Positions 21,836 to 30,879 are shown, numbered from the stretch's first letter. The stretch: DNA of 64,000 bases from Candidatus Anaerostipes excrementavium (GCA_019114985.1 DXEM01000014.1:24498-88497); one strand, 5' to 3'. Numbers and translations: made by a program. Notes: generated by a model not told the origin, from the letters alone.

Positions 21836-21906
21836 GACCCTAAATAGAATAAATGTCTCCGGATACATTTATTTTTTTTAAGGTCACGCCTGCCTTACAG
21901 TCACGC
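21836..21906 (-). promoter_or_regulatory. RAT antiterminator and terminator leader of bglF
   Basis: Directly after the licT stop, the RNA contains GTGACTG-TAAGG-CAGGCGTGAC (21883-21904), a LicT/GlcT-type ribonucleic antiterminator. It overlaps the 5' arm of a long terminator, GACC...GGGTC (21836-21885), with a 10-base loop region and a T-run beyond. LicT binding would open the way into bglF. Confidence 0.8.
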
Positions 21907-22757
21907 TAATTATGTAATTTTTCATATTTACGCATAATTCGATTCAAATGTAATGTTAAATAAAGAATTTCATCTTCTGTTATTTCCCATTGATATTTAT
22001 TTTCAAAATAATGTTTGATTTTCTCTGCACATTTATAATCTTTTGGACACTTCTGTTTCATCAATGACAAGAAAGCAGATTCATCTCCTTTTAAAATCTC
22101 TCCTTGTATTTGTCTCTTTACAAAATATCGAAGATGTGTAATGAATCGGTTATAATCCAAACCATCTTCACTTATATCTACATTATAATAATAACGCACA
22201 ATATCTAAAACTTCATCGATTATCTGTGCCAGCATAACTGTCTCCTGCATATTTCCCATTTCCAAATGGGCATTTACAAAATGCATGGCGATAAATGCTG
22301 CTTCTTCTTCTGGAATTTCTAACCCTGTAACTTTTCTTAGATATTTTACTGCTTTTTTACTATAAGCAAATTCATCGGGGAATATATTCTTCATCTCCCA
22401 TTGTAACGGATTGATCAAGTATGTTTTCTGTTTCATTCTTTCCAATAAATAACTAATATGATCTGCCAGAGTAATTAATATCATGTCATTCAATTCCATA
22501 GATAATTCTTCTTTTCCTCTTTGAATGATCTCTCCTGCTAACTCAATGTGTTCCTGAGAAATGTTTTGAGTTAATTCATCGAATAAGGCAAAAGTAGCTT
22601 CATCTTGAAAAACAAAAACTTTCTCAATCCGGGTTTCATCTACAGCCTCCCTAGGTTTTTTATTATAACCTACTCCTTTGCCTAGTATAATTTTTTCCTG
22701 ATGATTTTGATCCACACATAAAACTATGTTATTGTTAAATGCTTTTTTAATCCACAT
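21906..22757 (-). CDS. licT: BglG/LicT-family transcription antiterminator
   Basis: A 283-residue RNA-binding regulator. Residues 1-55 are the CAT RNA-binding domain, with GKGVGYNKKPRE. Two PTS regulation domains follow: PRD1 (about 65-170) with ITLADHIS and FIAMHFVNAH, and PRD2 (about 175-280) with THLRYFVKR and LTLHLNR, whose His residues are phosphorylated by HPr and the EIIBgl. It binds the RAT hairpin in the operon RNA when beta-glucosides are present. It is first in the operon, behind a terminator it probably also controls. GGGGG lies 4 nt before the ATG. All PRD histidines seen are intact. Confidence 0.92.
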   Translation of the reverse strand: MWIKKAFNNNIVLCVDQNHQEKIILGKGVGYNKKPREAVDETRIEKVFVFQDEATFALFDELTQNISQEHIELAGEIIQRGKEELSMELNDMILITLADHISYLLERMKQKTYLINPLQWEMKNIFPDEFAYSKKAVKYLRKVTGLEIPEEEAAFIAMHFVNAHLEMGNMQETVMLAQIIDEVLDIVRYYYNVDISEDGLDYNRFITHLRYFVKRQIQGEILKGDESAFLSLMKQKCPKDYKCAEKIKHYFENKYQWEITEDEILYLTLHLNRIMRKYEKLHN

Positions 22758-22781
22758 AATTCCCCCAATAGAATAAAAAAA

Positions 22782-22845
22782 GACCCAAATAAAACCCGCT
22801 ACGGTTTTTATTTAGGTCACGCTTAATTTTCTCATAATTAATAAC
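22782..22845 (-). promoter_or_regulatory. RAT antiterminator and terminator leader of licT
   Basis: The RNA carries GTTA-TTAATT-ATGAGAA-AATTAA-GCGTGACC (RAT-like), overlapping the 5' arm of the terminator GACCTAAATAAAA / TTTTATTTGGGTC (22782-22818) with TTTTTTT after it. This makes licT expression itself antitermination-dependent. Confidence 0.75.
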
Positions 22846-22864
22846 GCTTCTGCTATTTGTTTTT

Positions 22865-22893
22865 AATATAGCATAAATTTTATACTCTGTCAA
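22865..22893 (-). promoter_or_regulatory. Promoter of licT-bglF operon
   Basis: TTGACA (22888-22893), 17 bp spacer, TATATT (22865-22870) on the minus strand, directly before the RAT leader. Confidence 0.8.
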
Positions 22894-22957
22894 GAGATAT
22901 TCCAAATACTTTATAACCCATTTTATCCCTAATCTGTATACTTGGTCATTATTTCAT

Positions 22958-23503
22958 TCATTTTTTCTTCCGATCAAAGAATATATTTTTCCCTGCTGTA
23001 CTTAAAACAATTCCCTGCCAGGCTACATCTTCCGGCATGTCTTCCATCTCCATCAAAGCTTTTCCTGCAGAGAACATGATTCTGTTATCGATTCTTGCAT
23101 CCGCAGCCACTGCTGCCGCAGAACCTAATGCAATCCCCAGATCAACATAGGAAAACGCGCAGCGTGCCCCTTCCTGTTTGCAGACCCCGCAATTCTCAAA
23201 TCCACAAAAAGAACATTTGGCAATGCCGCGGTAATCTTTTTTTGTTCCTATGAAAACAACTGCTTGTGCGTCTTTTACATTTCTTGCATCCCGAATGTAC
23301 CAATCTTCTGCCTTTTCTCCAAAATCCCGCACACCAATCTCTTCCATTTTCTTTGCGAGCTGATCCTTTTCTTCCCCTGTCAGCACCATCGTACAAATCT
23401 TATCGATCCCTTTCGCTTTTGGGGCGGTCCTAGCTGCTGCACACATCTCTGCGGCAACCTGTAAAACTGCTTGCTCTTCCATCTTTTGACTTTGATACAT
23501 CAT
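22958..23503 (-). CDS. DUF2148 ferredoxin-domain protein
   Basis: A 181-residue cytoplasmic protein of the DUF2148 family found in anaerobes. It has an N-terminal helical region (AAEMCAAARTAPKAKGID) and a cysteine-rich centre, CSFCGFENCGVCKQEGARC, that could hold an iron-sulphur cluster. The function of the family is unknown; an oxidoreductase or nitroreductase-like role has been suggested from its fold. ATG at 23503 has AAAGGAG 6 nt upstream, and a second Met follows at once. The gene is next to a MarR regulator reading the same way, and a 14-bp palindrome lies just before the start, so a redox or xenobiotic-responsive unit is likely (inference). Confidence 0.8.
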   Translation of the reverse strand: MMYQSQKMEEQAVLQVAAEMCAAARTAPKAKGIDKICTMVLTGEEKDQLAKKMEEIGVRDFGEKAEDWYIRDARNVKDAQAVVFIGTKKDYRGIAKCSFCGFENCGVCKQEGARCAFSYVDLGIALGSAAAVAADARIDNRIMFSAGKALMEMEDMPEDVAWQGIVLSTAGKNIFFDRKKK

Positions 23504-23517
23504 AGCCTGCTCCTTTC

Positions 23518-23531
23518 TGTGTATATACACA
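23518..23531. promoter_or_regulatory. Palindromic operator before the DUF2148 gene
   Basis: TGTGTATATACACA is a perfect 14-bp palindrome between marR and the DUF2148 ribosome site. It nearly repeats the element in the marR promoter (23998-24009). Confidence 0.6.
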
Positions 23532-23557
23532 TAACTCCGCTAAATAGCCAATGAATT

Positions 23558-23980
23558 TCAGCTATCTTTTTCCATCAGTTTCTCCAATAACTCCTGCAGC
23601 TGTTCCACGCCGTCTTTCCCAAGACGTCTTTCAATCTCTTCTTGTTCCTGATGCCAAATTACTTTTCCCTTCTTCACAATCTCTTCGCCTTCCACCGTCA
23701 GACATAGGTTCCGTTTCCGTTCTCCTTCATCTGAAAGATCTTTTATCAATCCTTTTGCCGTCAATGGTTTTAGGGCTCTCACCACCGTCGTTCTCTCAAG
23801 TCTTGCGTATTCTGCCAGTTCACTGACACTGCAGTTGGGATAATGCCCTAATTTGCTGAGAAGAGAGTATTGATTGACTGTAATTCCTATTGCTGCCATA
23901 TGAGCATCATACAAATCAGAAATCGCCTGCGCTGCTCTTCTTAGAGTAATACAATAGCAGCCGCTTTTCCTTTTCTGCAT
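23558..23980 (-). CDS. MarR-family transcriptional regulator
   Basis: A 140-residue DNA-binding protein with the MarR winged-helix pattern: QYSLLSKLG, then CSVSELAEYARLERTTVVRALKPLTAKGLI (recognition helix), then DEGERKRNLCLTVEGE (wing). The N-terminus carries CYCITLRRAAQ with two cysteines, present in a subgroup thought to sense oxidants or electrophiles through thiols. It is the first gene of a two-gene unit with DUF2148, and its promoter overlaps a palindrome, so autoregulation is likely. GGAGG lies 6 nt before the ATG. Confidence 0.88.
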   Translation of the reverse strand: MQKRKSGCYCITLRRAAQAISDLYDAHMAAIGITVNQYSLLSKLGHYPNCSVSELAEYARLERTTVVRALKPLTAKGLIKDLSDEGERKRNLCLTVEGEEIVKKGKVIWHQEQEEIERRLGKDGVEQLQELLEKLMEKDS

Positions 23981-23997
23981 ATTATACCTCCGTTTCC

Positions 23998-24036
23998 GTG
24001 TATATGCACTATATCACAATTCATATCTTTTGTCAA
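23998..24036 (-). promoter_or_regulatory. marR promoter with operator
   Basis: Minus-strand TTGACA (24031-24036), 17 bp, TATAGT (24008-24013), immediately followed by GTGCATATACAC (23998-24009), one base away from the perfect palindrome at 23518. Confidence 0.75.
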
Positions 24037-24091
24037 TTTCATATCCCCAGCATGGATGATAGGGCTTGAATAAAATTTTTTCTTTATCTGT

Positions 24092-24877
24092 TTACAAAAT
24101 TTCTGTAATATTTTCCAAAGAGTCTACGATCATATTCGGTTTTACATCACTTTTTTTCACATCTTCCATGGTACTTTCTCCGCTCAGCACCAGGATTGAT
24201 GTCACTGGGCTTTTGTCCGCCACTGCAATATCCGTGTACAGTCGATCTCCTACGATTGCAATTTCTTCCGGACTGTATCCGGTCTGCCGAATGATATAAT
24301 CCAGCGTATGTTTGGATGGTTTTCCGAAAAATTCCGGGAATCTTCCGGTTGATGCTTCGATCATCTTTGCCATGGAACCGCAGTCTGGAATAAAATCTCC
24401 TCCTTCGATCGGACAATTCCAATCCGGATTAATTCCGTAATAGACACATCCATTTCTTACATAATGGCAGGCTTTTGCCATTTTTTCATAGGTCAATGTT
24501 GTGTCAAATCCTAAGATCACAATATTCGGATTCTCCTCTGTCAACGGCATATGAAATGTTTCAAACTCGTGTATCAGAGATGGAGTTCCCACGACATAAA
24601 TGTTCTTCCCCGGATGATGTTCCTTCAGATACTCAATCATCACATGGCTGGAAATCATCATTTGCTCCGGTCGGATTCGGATTCCCATCCCTGCCAGCCG
24701 ATCAATATATGCCTGCTGACTCTTGGAAGAGTTATTTGTAAAGAAATAATACTCCCTTCCTGTCTCCTCTACCTTTTTTAGAAAATCCGGTGTGAAATCA
24801 AACAGCTCATTTCCAAGATAAATCGTTCCATCCATATCCAAAATAAAGCATTTTATTTTCTGCATCCTATCTTCCAT
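24092..24877 (-). CDS. HAD-superfamily sugar phosphatase, NagD-like (copy 1)
   Basis: A 261-residue type IIA HAD hydrolase. Motif I is DMDGTIYLG near residue 14, motif II FFTNNSSKS near 45, motif III lysine in FGKPSKHTLD near 190, and motif IV GDRLYTDIAVAD near 215. Such enzymes dephosphorylate small sugar or nucleotide phosphates; the substrate is not known. ATG at 24877 has GGAAGGA 6 nt upstream, giving exactly the length of the second copy at 26134-26919. The two copies differ at about 35 of 261 residues by hand alignment and flank a hydrolase gene. An extended -10 (TGGTACAAT) near 24916-24924 may give it a separate promoter. Confidence 0.88.
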   Translation of the reverse strand: MEDRMQKIKCFILDMDGTIYLGNELFDFTPDFLKKVEETGREYYFFTNNSSKSQQAYIDRLAGMGIRIRPEQMMISSHVMIEYLKEHHPGKNIYVVGTPSLIHEFETFHMPLTEENPNIVILGFDTTLTYEKMAKACHYVRNGCVYYGINPDWNCPIEGGDFIPDCGSMAKMIEASTGRFPEFFGKPSKHTLDYIIRQTGYSPEEIAIVGDRLYTDIAVADKSPVTSILVLSGESTMEDVKKSDVKPNMIVDSLENITEIL

Positions 24878-24991
24878 ATCCATTCCTTCCTGTGCCGAAC
24901 CATTGTTTCAATAACATTGTACCATACCACTGGTTATATTGTTACAGTGATTTGCAATCTTTTGATTAAATGCTTTATTTTATTGTCTAAT

Positions 24992-26086
24992 TTATGCATT
25001 TGCTTTTATTCCTTGCGACAGGCATTGAAAATCCGGTTCCTTTCCAAGCGGAAATTGAAACATTTGACTGCTTCCCATCATATGTTTCAAATCCAAATAC
25101 CGTATATTCTGATTCCGATAGGTCGTCCAATAAAACCGCAGCGATTGGGCGCACATAACAGACGTGTATACTGTGTAATCATATGGTTCGATTTCCCGGT
25201 CATATTCCGTCAGATTTTCCTGTTCCGAAACTTTGACAGCTCCTATAGGAAATGCCACATTTTGAAGCGCACGAAACAAATAGGCAATCCCTTCCTCCTC
25301 ATTTTTCCCTTTTTTCCCATATCGTTTTAAAAACGCAAGACGGAGAAATCGGGAGGGAGAGCTGAAATCTCCGGGCAGCCCCTGTGCTCCGCTTCCGGAA
25401 AAGCATTGACGAAGTGTCTCATCTAAATTAGCCGTTTCATAATCGAAATTCCTTAACCCTGCATAATTCAGCAGATTAAGCCTATGCCATGGATATCCCG
25501 GACTATTGGTCATGACTCCAATGGTATTTCGATAAATATTGAGTCTCTCTTTATCCGGCTCTATAATGACCATTTCTCCCGTACGATCACAAAAAGCCCA
25601 ATGCAGCGGCGCTATGGTTCCGAGCAGCTTTGTATCCATCAATGTCACCGCATGTTCCATCACTTGAACCACTTCCTGTATATTTTTGCATTGAGCTAAG
25701 AGATGAAAGACAAGAAACGGCGGCTGAAGTTTCGTTGTCTCCGGTCTTGCCTGCTGATGATAGACGGCAAATTCCCGGTAATAAAGCTGTCCTCCCATCA
25801 AACCTTCTTCGTTGATTCCCTCATATAAAACAGGGGTCGATGACATCTCGAAAAAGCCAATTCCGGCACATGCGTAACGAGATTTTCGATGGTTTTCTTC
25901 TTCCAGATTCTCATCGATGCTGCTTCCCCAAGTATAATAGGATGTTTCTTTCGGCAGATAGGCTGCGCAGCTTCCCTTTGCAATCCGATCATAATCAAGG
26001 TTTCTGCCCCACAGACATTTCCCATCCTCTGTTATCCAGCTAAGAGCGCTGCAGCCTGCCTCCATCCTCCGTTCCTGCTTCTTCAT
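24992..26086 (-). CDS. Choloylglycine hydrolase / penicillin V acylase-family linear amide hydrolase
   Basis: A 364-residue Ntn-type hydrolase. Key residues of the family are visible: nucleophile Cys in GCSALSW (residue 12), Arg and Asp in GRNLDYD near 28-33, Asn in MTNSPGYPWH near 195 and Arg in SSPSRFLRL near 250. Members cleave bile-salt amides, penicillin V or acyl-homoserine lactones; this sequence does not settle which. The Cys is usually residue 2, exposed by Met removal. Here it is at position 12 after MKKQERRMEAG, so an 11-residue leader must be cut off. AAAGGAGG lies 7 nt before the ATG. No signal peptide is obvious, so the enzyme is probably cytoplasmic. It lies between two HAD copies. 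Confidence 0.82.
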   Translation of the reverse strand: MKKQERRMEAGCSALSWITEDGKCLWGRNLDYDRIAKGSCAAYLPKETSYYTWGSSIDENLEEENHRKSRYACAGIGFFEMSSTPVLYEGINEEGLMGGQLYYREFAVYHQQARPETTKLQPPFLVFHLLAQCKNIQEVVQVMEHAVTLMDTKLLGTIAPLHWAFCDRTGEMVIIEPDKERLNIYRNTIGVMTNSPGYPWHRLNLLNYAGLRNFDYETANLDETLRQCFSGSGAQGLPGDFSSPSRFLRLAFLKRYGKKGKNEEEGIAYLFRALQNVAFPIGAVKVSEQENLTEYDREIEPYDYTVYTSVMCAQSLRFYWTTYRNQNIRYLDLKHMMGSSQMFQFPLGKEPDFQCLSQGIKANA

Positions 26087-26133
26087 ATAATCGCCTCCTT
26101 TGGGTTATTATATGAATCTTCATAAAAATCATA

Positions 26134-26919
26134 CTACAATATGGCTGTAATATCTGCCAAAGAATCTAAAATGATATCCGGTTTTACCGTACTTTGTTCC
26201 TCATCTTCTCGTGTGCTTTCTCCGCTCAGCACTAGAATTGATGTCACCGGACTTTTGTCTGCCACTGCAATATCGGTGTACAGGCGATCTCCTACAATTG
26301 CAATCTCTTCCGGTTTGTATCCGGTTTGCTTTATTATATAATCCAATGTATGTTTTGACGGCTTCCCAAAAAACTCCGGAAATCTTCCGGTGGATGCTTC
26401 AATCATCTTTGCCATAGATCCGCAGTCCGGAATAAAATCGCCTCCTTCAATCGGACAGTTCCAGTCCGGATTGATGCCATAATAAACACATCCGTTCCTT
26501 ACATAATGACAAGCCTTGGACATTTTCTCATAAGTCAGTGTCGTATCGAAACCTAAAATCACGATATCCGGATCTTCTGCTGTCAATGGCATATCAAACC
26601 TCTCAAATTCTCGGATCAAGGATGGCGTCCCAACGACATAAAGGCTTTCCCCTGGATGGTTTTCTTTCAGATATTCAATCATCACATGACTGGAAATCAT
26701 CATCTGCTCCGGACGGATGAAAATTTCCATGCCTGCCAATTTATCAATATATGCCTGCTGGCTTTTGGATGAATTGTTCGTAAAGAAATAATATTCTCTT
26801 CCGGTCTCCTCTACCTTCTTTAAAAAGGCCGGCGTAAAATCAAACAGTTCATTTCCAAGATAGATCGTTCCATCCATATCCAAAATAAAGCACTTCAGCT
26901 GTTTTATCTTTTCTTTCAT
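26134..26919 (-). CDS. HAD-superfamily sugar phosphatase, NagD-like (copy 2)
   Basis: A 261-residue near-duplicate of the gene at 24092-24877, with the same motifs (DMDGTIYLG, TNNSSKS, FGKPSKH, GDRLYTD). The two differ mostly in the first ten residues and in the last thirty. ATG at 26919 has AAAGGAG about 9 nt upstream. The reading frame stays open much further to 27264, but that part lies antisense to araD and has no family resemblance, so it was dropped. The gene stands 47 bp before the hydrolase start, suggesting a joint transcript. Confidence 0.88.
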   Translation of the reverse strand: MKEKIKQLKCFILDMDGTIYLGNELFDFTPAFLKKVEETGREYYFFTNNSSKSQQAYIDKLAGMEIFIRPEQMMISSHVMIEYLKENHPGESLYVVGTPSLIREFERFDMPLTAEDPDIVILGFDTTLTYEKMSKACHYVRNGCVYYGINPDWNCPIEGGDFIPDCGSMAKMIEASTGRFPEFFGKPSKHTLDYIIKQTGYKPEEIAIVGDRLYTDIAVADKSPVTSILVLSGESTREDEEQSTVKPDIILDSLADITAIL

Positions 26920-26947
26920 AAATCTGTTCTCCTTTTTCCATAATGTT

Positions 26948-26982
26948 GAAAAGGCCTTTGTCCCAAGGACAAAAGCCTTTTC
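26948..26982 (-). terminator. Probable terminator after araD
   Basis: Long hairpin GAAAAGGC...GCCTTTTC with an inner TTTGTCC / GGACAAA pairing. No long T-run follows in the minus direction, so it may be leaky into the HAD gene. Confidence 0.55.
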
Positions 26983-27062
26983 AAAAGCGTTATAACATAT
27001 TTGTAAATCGGTTGAACCGAGATTTACCTTTTGATCCTTCCAATACAAAAGAAATCCTGTAT

Positions 27063-27755
27063 TTATTTTCCTTGTCCGTAATAGGCATTTTCTCCATGTT
27101 TTCGGAAAAAATGCTTGTCCTGAAGATATCCCGGAGCTCCAATCGTACGATTTTGCAGCTGTTCCGTGCGATATGCCATTTTGGCCACTTCCTCCAGAAC
27201 CACTGCATTGTGTACTGCTTCCATCGCATCTTTTCCCCATGTAAACGGACCGTGGTTGGCACACAAGACTCCCGGCACATAGATCGGATCATTTTCCTGG
27301 AATGTTTCGATAATCACCTTTCCTGTGTTGGTCTCATAGGCTTCTTCAATCTCTTCTTCCGTCAATGACCTTGCGCATGGAATCTCTCCATAGAAATAGT
27401 CTGCATGGGTCGTTCCATAACAAGGAATCGATCTGGCTGCCTGCGCCCATGAGGTTGCCCAAGGTGAATGGGTATGGACAATGCCGCCCAGATTTTCATA
27501 TGCTTTATATAACTCTAAATGAGTTGGCGTATCAGAAGAAGGATTCAACTCTCCTTCGATTTGGTTACCCTGAAGATCCATGACAACCATATCTTCCGGT
27601 TTCAATTCTTCATAAGGCACTCCGCTTGGCTTAATCACAAATAAACCTGTTTCTCGATCGATTCCGCTTACATTTCCCCAAGTATAGGTAATCAAGCCTT
27701 TTGCAGGGAGTTCCATATTCGCTTCATAAACTACCTGTTTTAACTCTTCTAACAT
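27063..27755 (-). CDS. araD: L-ribulose-5-phosphate 4-epimerase
   Basis: A 230-residue class II aldolase-fold enzyme that converts L-ribulose-5-phosphate to D-xylulose-5-phosphate. Zinc ligands are HTH in VHTHSPWAT near 95-97 and His in a later segment; TWGNVSG near 26, KPSGVPY near 43 and the C-terminal [20 protein letters not shown] are typical of true AraD. The gene overlaps the egsA stop by 7 bp. Arabinose isomerase and ribulokinase are absent, so L-ribulose-5-phosphate probably comes from a PTS-imported, already phosphorylated pentitol rather than from arabinose (inference). Confidence 0.93.
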   Translation of the reverse strand: MLEELKQVVYEANMELPAKGLITYTWGNVSGIDRETGLFVIKPSGVPYEELKPEDMVVMDLQGNQIEGELNPSSDTPTHLELYKAYENLGGIVHTHSPWATSWAQAARSIPCYGTTHADYFYGEIPCARSLTEEEIEEAYETNTGKVIIETFQENDPIYVPGVLCANHGPFTWGKDAMEAVHNAVVLEEVAKMAYRTEQLQNRTIGAPGYLQDKHFFRKHGENAYYGQGK

Positions 27756-29041
27756 GAAATGACCTCCTCATAGAAATCATAAAATTTCAATAATCGCATG
27801 AAGGTAATTCTGGCTCTTACATATGGTGAAAGATTTGCGGTTTTTGCCTGATAGCTTTCATCAAATCCAAGATCTTCTAGTGATTTCACTCCTTCTACCT
27901 GATCAATCATAGCAATCAATTCTTCTGCTGTCGGAATTTCCCTGATAATAGAAGCAATCTCTTCTTTATATTCAATTAATTTTGCAGAATCCACTTCATC
28001 CAGAAGATTTGGTGTATTTTCTTCCATGATAATCTCATACATTCCCGGCTTGTTAAAATTCTCTTGAATCAGATCTGTTTCAACCGGCATGGAATCTTTT
28101 ACCTGAAAGTCTCCTTCCAGCATTCGTTCTGCCGCCTTGTGATAGATTTTAGACGCTAATACCAGTCCGACACCTACTTTTTCACCATGATAAAAGTCGA
28201 TATAATCATTGATGACTTCCATTTCCCAAAGATGAGACATGTGATGTTCCGCTCCGGAAGCCGGACGGGAGTTTCCTGTCATCTGCATGGCAAGACCTGA
28301 TAAAAGCAGACCATACATCAAGTTCTCATAGGCATCCTTATCTCCTGTAGTAAGTCCTCCAAGGCTTGCTCTTAAGCGGTCTAATGCTTCATATTCCATC
28401 TTGCAGATTTCATCACAAATATATTCCCCTGTCAGCAGGTGCGTAATCTTCCAATCCGCAAGCGCTGTATATTTTCCTAACAAATCGGAAACTCCGGATG
28501 CAGTCAGGCGAAGCGGCGCTTTTTTGAAGATATCTGTATCTGCAATTACTACGATTGGAGATACCGCTGTAAAGCTTTTCTTAAATCCATGCCATGTCAT
28601 AGCCGCTACCGTAGATACGAATCCATCTACGCTGGCTGCCGTTGGTATAGAGAAAAATGGAATCTTCATCTCATAAGCATGATATCTTGTAATATCATGA
28701 ATTGTACCGGAACCCACTGCGATCATCAGATCTACATCTCCGATTTCATCAAGCCCTTTTTTGGCAGCCTCTACGCCATGTTCATTGGCATGCAGATTTT
28801 CCGGATCCAATACGATCTTTTTTAATTCCGGCACCAGTTCTTCTACCTGTCTGCCTGCCGCTTCATATGTATTTTCATCACATATCATAACCAGTGACTT
28901 TTTATCCGCATATGCAGACCGTTTTAAAATTTCCGGCAGTTCTTTCACTGCACCGCTGTCGATGATAATATCATCGACAACGATTTCATGTTTTCTGCCA
29001 CATCCACATGGTTTTAAAAATTCTTTTACATCTATTTTCAT
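27749..29041 (-). CDS. egsA: sn-glycerol-1-phosphate dehydrogenase family protein (EgsA/AraM), copy 1
   Basis: A 430-residue protein of the iron-type alcohol dehydrogenase / dehydroquinate synthase superfamily. The NAD-binding loop AVGSGTIHD lies near 103-111. Metal ligands are expected at Asp in SDLLGKY near 175, His in SGAEHHMSH near 255 and His in FYHGEKVG near 275; all are present. Characterised relatives reduce dihydroxyacetone phosphate to sn-glycerol-1-phosphate. In this operon, between a galactitol-type PTS and araD, the likelier role is oxidation of an imported polyol phosphate to a ketose phosphate (inference). Start ATG at 29041 has GGGAG 10 nt upstream; the TTG at 29050 overlaps that site. 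A paralogue lies at 60577-61866. Confidence 0.85.
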   Translation of the reverse strand: MKIDVKEFLKPCGCGRKHEIVVDDIIIDSGAVKELPEILKRSAYADKKSLVMICDENTYEAAGRQVEELVPELKKIVLDPENLHANEHGVEAAKKGLDEIGDVDLMIAVGSGTIHDITRYHAYEMKIPFFSIPTAASVDGFVSTVAAMTWHGFKKSFTAVSPIVVIADTDIFKKAPLRLTASGVSDLLGKYTALADWKITHLLTGEYICDEICKMEYEALDRLRASLGGLTTGDKDAYENLMYGLLLSGLAMQMTGNSRPASGAEHHMSHLWEMEVINDYIDFYHGEKVGVGLVLASKIYHKAAERMLEGDFQVKDSMPVETDLIQENFNKPGMYEIIMEENTPNLLDEVDSAKLIEYKEEIASIIREIPTAEELIAMIDQVEGVKSLEDLGFDESYQAKTANLSPYVRARITFMRLLKFYDFYEEVISC

Positions 29042-29058
29042 AACAATCAAACTCCCTG

Positions 29059-30474
29059 CTATTCTGATGCTGTGTTATTTTTTTCTGCCTGGCGATCTAA
29101 ATACTCTACGATCTGTGCATTCTTTGTTTTAAAGATGAAGAATGCAACTGCATATACAGCGACTGCAATGGCAATGAAAACCGGATTTCCTGTCAGGAAT
29201 GCAAGGAATACAAATCCAAGCATCGGTTTTCCAAGAATATTAAAGCTGGTGATCATGGCTGCTCCTGCCGGAATCGCAAATCCCGCTTCTCTTGCCACTT
29301 CTGTGAACAGCGGAGCCGTATAAGTACACATCAGAAGGCCTAAGCTGAACCAAATAATACCGGATACCAGGATCTTAGACATATTTCCGTTATATACCGC
29401 TACTAATCCCTGTACCATATACGGAATTGCCAGAAGGTCTACAACCGGAAGCACCTGGTTTCCAGGAAGTACGGTAGCGATGATAACCATGATCGGGATT
29501 AACAGTAATCCGCTTGTCAATGTTGCAGGTTCTCCATATCCTACGGCGTCATTAACCGCAATATACCATTCTCTGTCGCCGGATTTTCCCATGAATACTC
29601 TGGCAGCTTCCGTGATCGGAGCAAATGCCTGAGCAAACATACTTGCAATTTTCGGGAAAATTGCCATGATAGCTGCAGTTGCGATTGCTGCTTCCAGGAC
29701 ATCTCCCCATCCTGCCAGACTGCCTAATTTGTTAACGCTTCCGAGGATTCCGATCAAACCTCCGAGAATGAATCCTAATGTCATCGGTTCTCCGATGAAA
29801 CCTAATTTTTTCTCAATAGATTTTGGATTCAATTTTACTTTGTTAAGTCCTAATTTATTCAAAATCGGATCGATCAGGACAGCAAAGATTGCAGGTTCTA
29901 CGTTATGCATAGCAATGATCGTACAATTTGGATAATTGTAGTATTTTGACCAGCGTTTTGCTACTAATTCTGAAATCAGCAGGCTGTAAAGATTCAAAAG
30001 AATCATACATGCGATTCCAAGCGCGAAGTTATGGGTCTTGAAGATGACCATAGCTCCCCAAACAATATAGGAATAGTTATTCCACAAGTCAGACGGCTGG
30101 AAGATGTTGGTCCATTTTACAAGGAACAGAATCGTCTGAAGAGCAATTCCCAGTCCCAGGTAAATCATTCCGGCGCTCGTGGCAAATGCAACGACAGATG
30201 TTGCCTGCCATCCAACGTCAAAGGTATTCAAATGAACTCCTGTGATATTGGACATAACGTCTGACATGTTCTGTACCAATGGTGTAATAATCGGTGTGTA
30301 TGCGCCAATGATCAAACTAAATCCTTCCAGAGATACCCCTGCGTACAAAGCAGATAAAAATGCTTTCGCCGGTTTTACTCGAAAGATCAGCGCGATGATA
30401 AAGATAATAAACGGAACAACAATCGCGGATCCAAAATTATCGATTACAGCTTTTAATGCTTCTAAAACAACCAT
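29059..30474 (-). CDS. gatC: PTS galactitol-type transporter subunit IIC (module 1)
   Basis: A 471-residue membrane protein of the GatC family, with the FDVGWQATSVVAFATSAGM-like core at about 85, NYPNCTIIAMHNVEPA near 185 and GFIGEPMTLGFILGGLIG near 235. It forms the sugar channel and works with the separate IIA and IIB proteins upstream. The ribosome site GGGAGG precedes an ATG. Substrate is not galactitol by context, because tagatose-pathway genes are missing; the araD partner points to a pentitol. The tail is charged and cytoplasmic. Confidence 0.9.
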   Translation of the reverse strand: MVVLEALKAVIDNFGSAIVVPFIIFIIALIFRVKPAKAFLSALYAGVSLEGFSLIIGAYTPIITPLVQNMSDVMSNITGVHLNTFDVGWQATSVVAFATSAGMIYLGLGIALQTILFLVKWTNIFQPSDLWNNYSYIVWGAMVIFKTHNFALGIACMILLNLYSLLISELVAKRWSKYYNYPNCTIIAMHNVEPAIFAVLIDPILNKLGLNKVKLNPKSIEKKLGFIGEPMTLGFILGGLIGILGSVNKLGSLAGWGDVLEAAIATAAIMAIFPKIASMFAQAFAPITEAARVFMGKSGDREWYIAVNDAVGYGEPATLTSGLLLIPIMVIIATVLPGNQVLPVVDLLAIPYMVQGLVAVYNGNMSKILVSGIIWFSLGLLMCTYTAPLFTEVAREAGFAIPAGAAMITSFNILGKPMLGFVFLAFLTGNPVFIAIAVAVYAVAFFIFKTKNAQIVEYLDRQAEKNNTASE

Positions 30475-30530
30475 ATTTCCTCCCTCAGTTCTATAAAACT
30501 TTCATATAATTCTCATTTGTACCGATTCTT

Positions 30531-30833
30531 TTATTTTCCAACAGATTTTAACGCTTCTACCACCTGATCAAAGAACTGGTCCTCTCCGATTCCTGTAATA
30601 CATGCAAAAGCATTTACTGCCGGGATTCCATAATCTCCATCCGGAAGCGGACTCGTGTGAGTAATGATGTCAAATCTTCCGGACTGAGCAAGATTTAATG
30701 CCTCTGTTGGTCTGGCTTCTGTTGTTGAAACAGAATACCCTCTCTCCCCTAATTTCTCCTTTAATTTAGATGCCACCATAGATGATGTTACGGTTCCTGA
30801 ACCACATACGGATAAAATGTTTACTGCTGCCAT
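30531..30833 (-). CDS. gatB: PTS galactitol-type subunit IIB (module 1)
   Basis: A 100-residue cytoplasmic phosphocarrier with the active cysteine in LSVCGSGTVTSS near residue 10, the P-loop-like pattern of the IIB-galactitol family. It passes phosphate from IIA to the sugar bound by IIC. AAAGGAG lies 8 nt before the ATG. The gene sits between IIA and IIC as in other gat operons. Confidence 0.92.
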   Translation of the reverse strand: MAAVNILSVCGSGTVTSSMVASKLKEKLGERGYSVSTTEARPTEALNLAQSGRFDIITHTSPLPDGDYGIPAVNAFACITGIGEDQFFDQVVEALKSVGK

Positions 30834-30879
30834 AAGATTTCTCCTTTCATTTAGTCGGCGCAGTGATACGCCGAAATGT

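Noticed and set aside
26920..27264. N-terminal extension of HAD copy 2
   Set aside because: It lies antisense/out of frame to the strongly supported araD and lacks similarity to HAD copy 1, which is full length without it.
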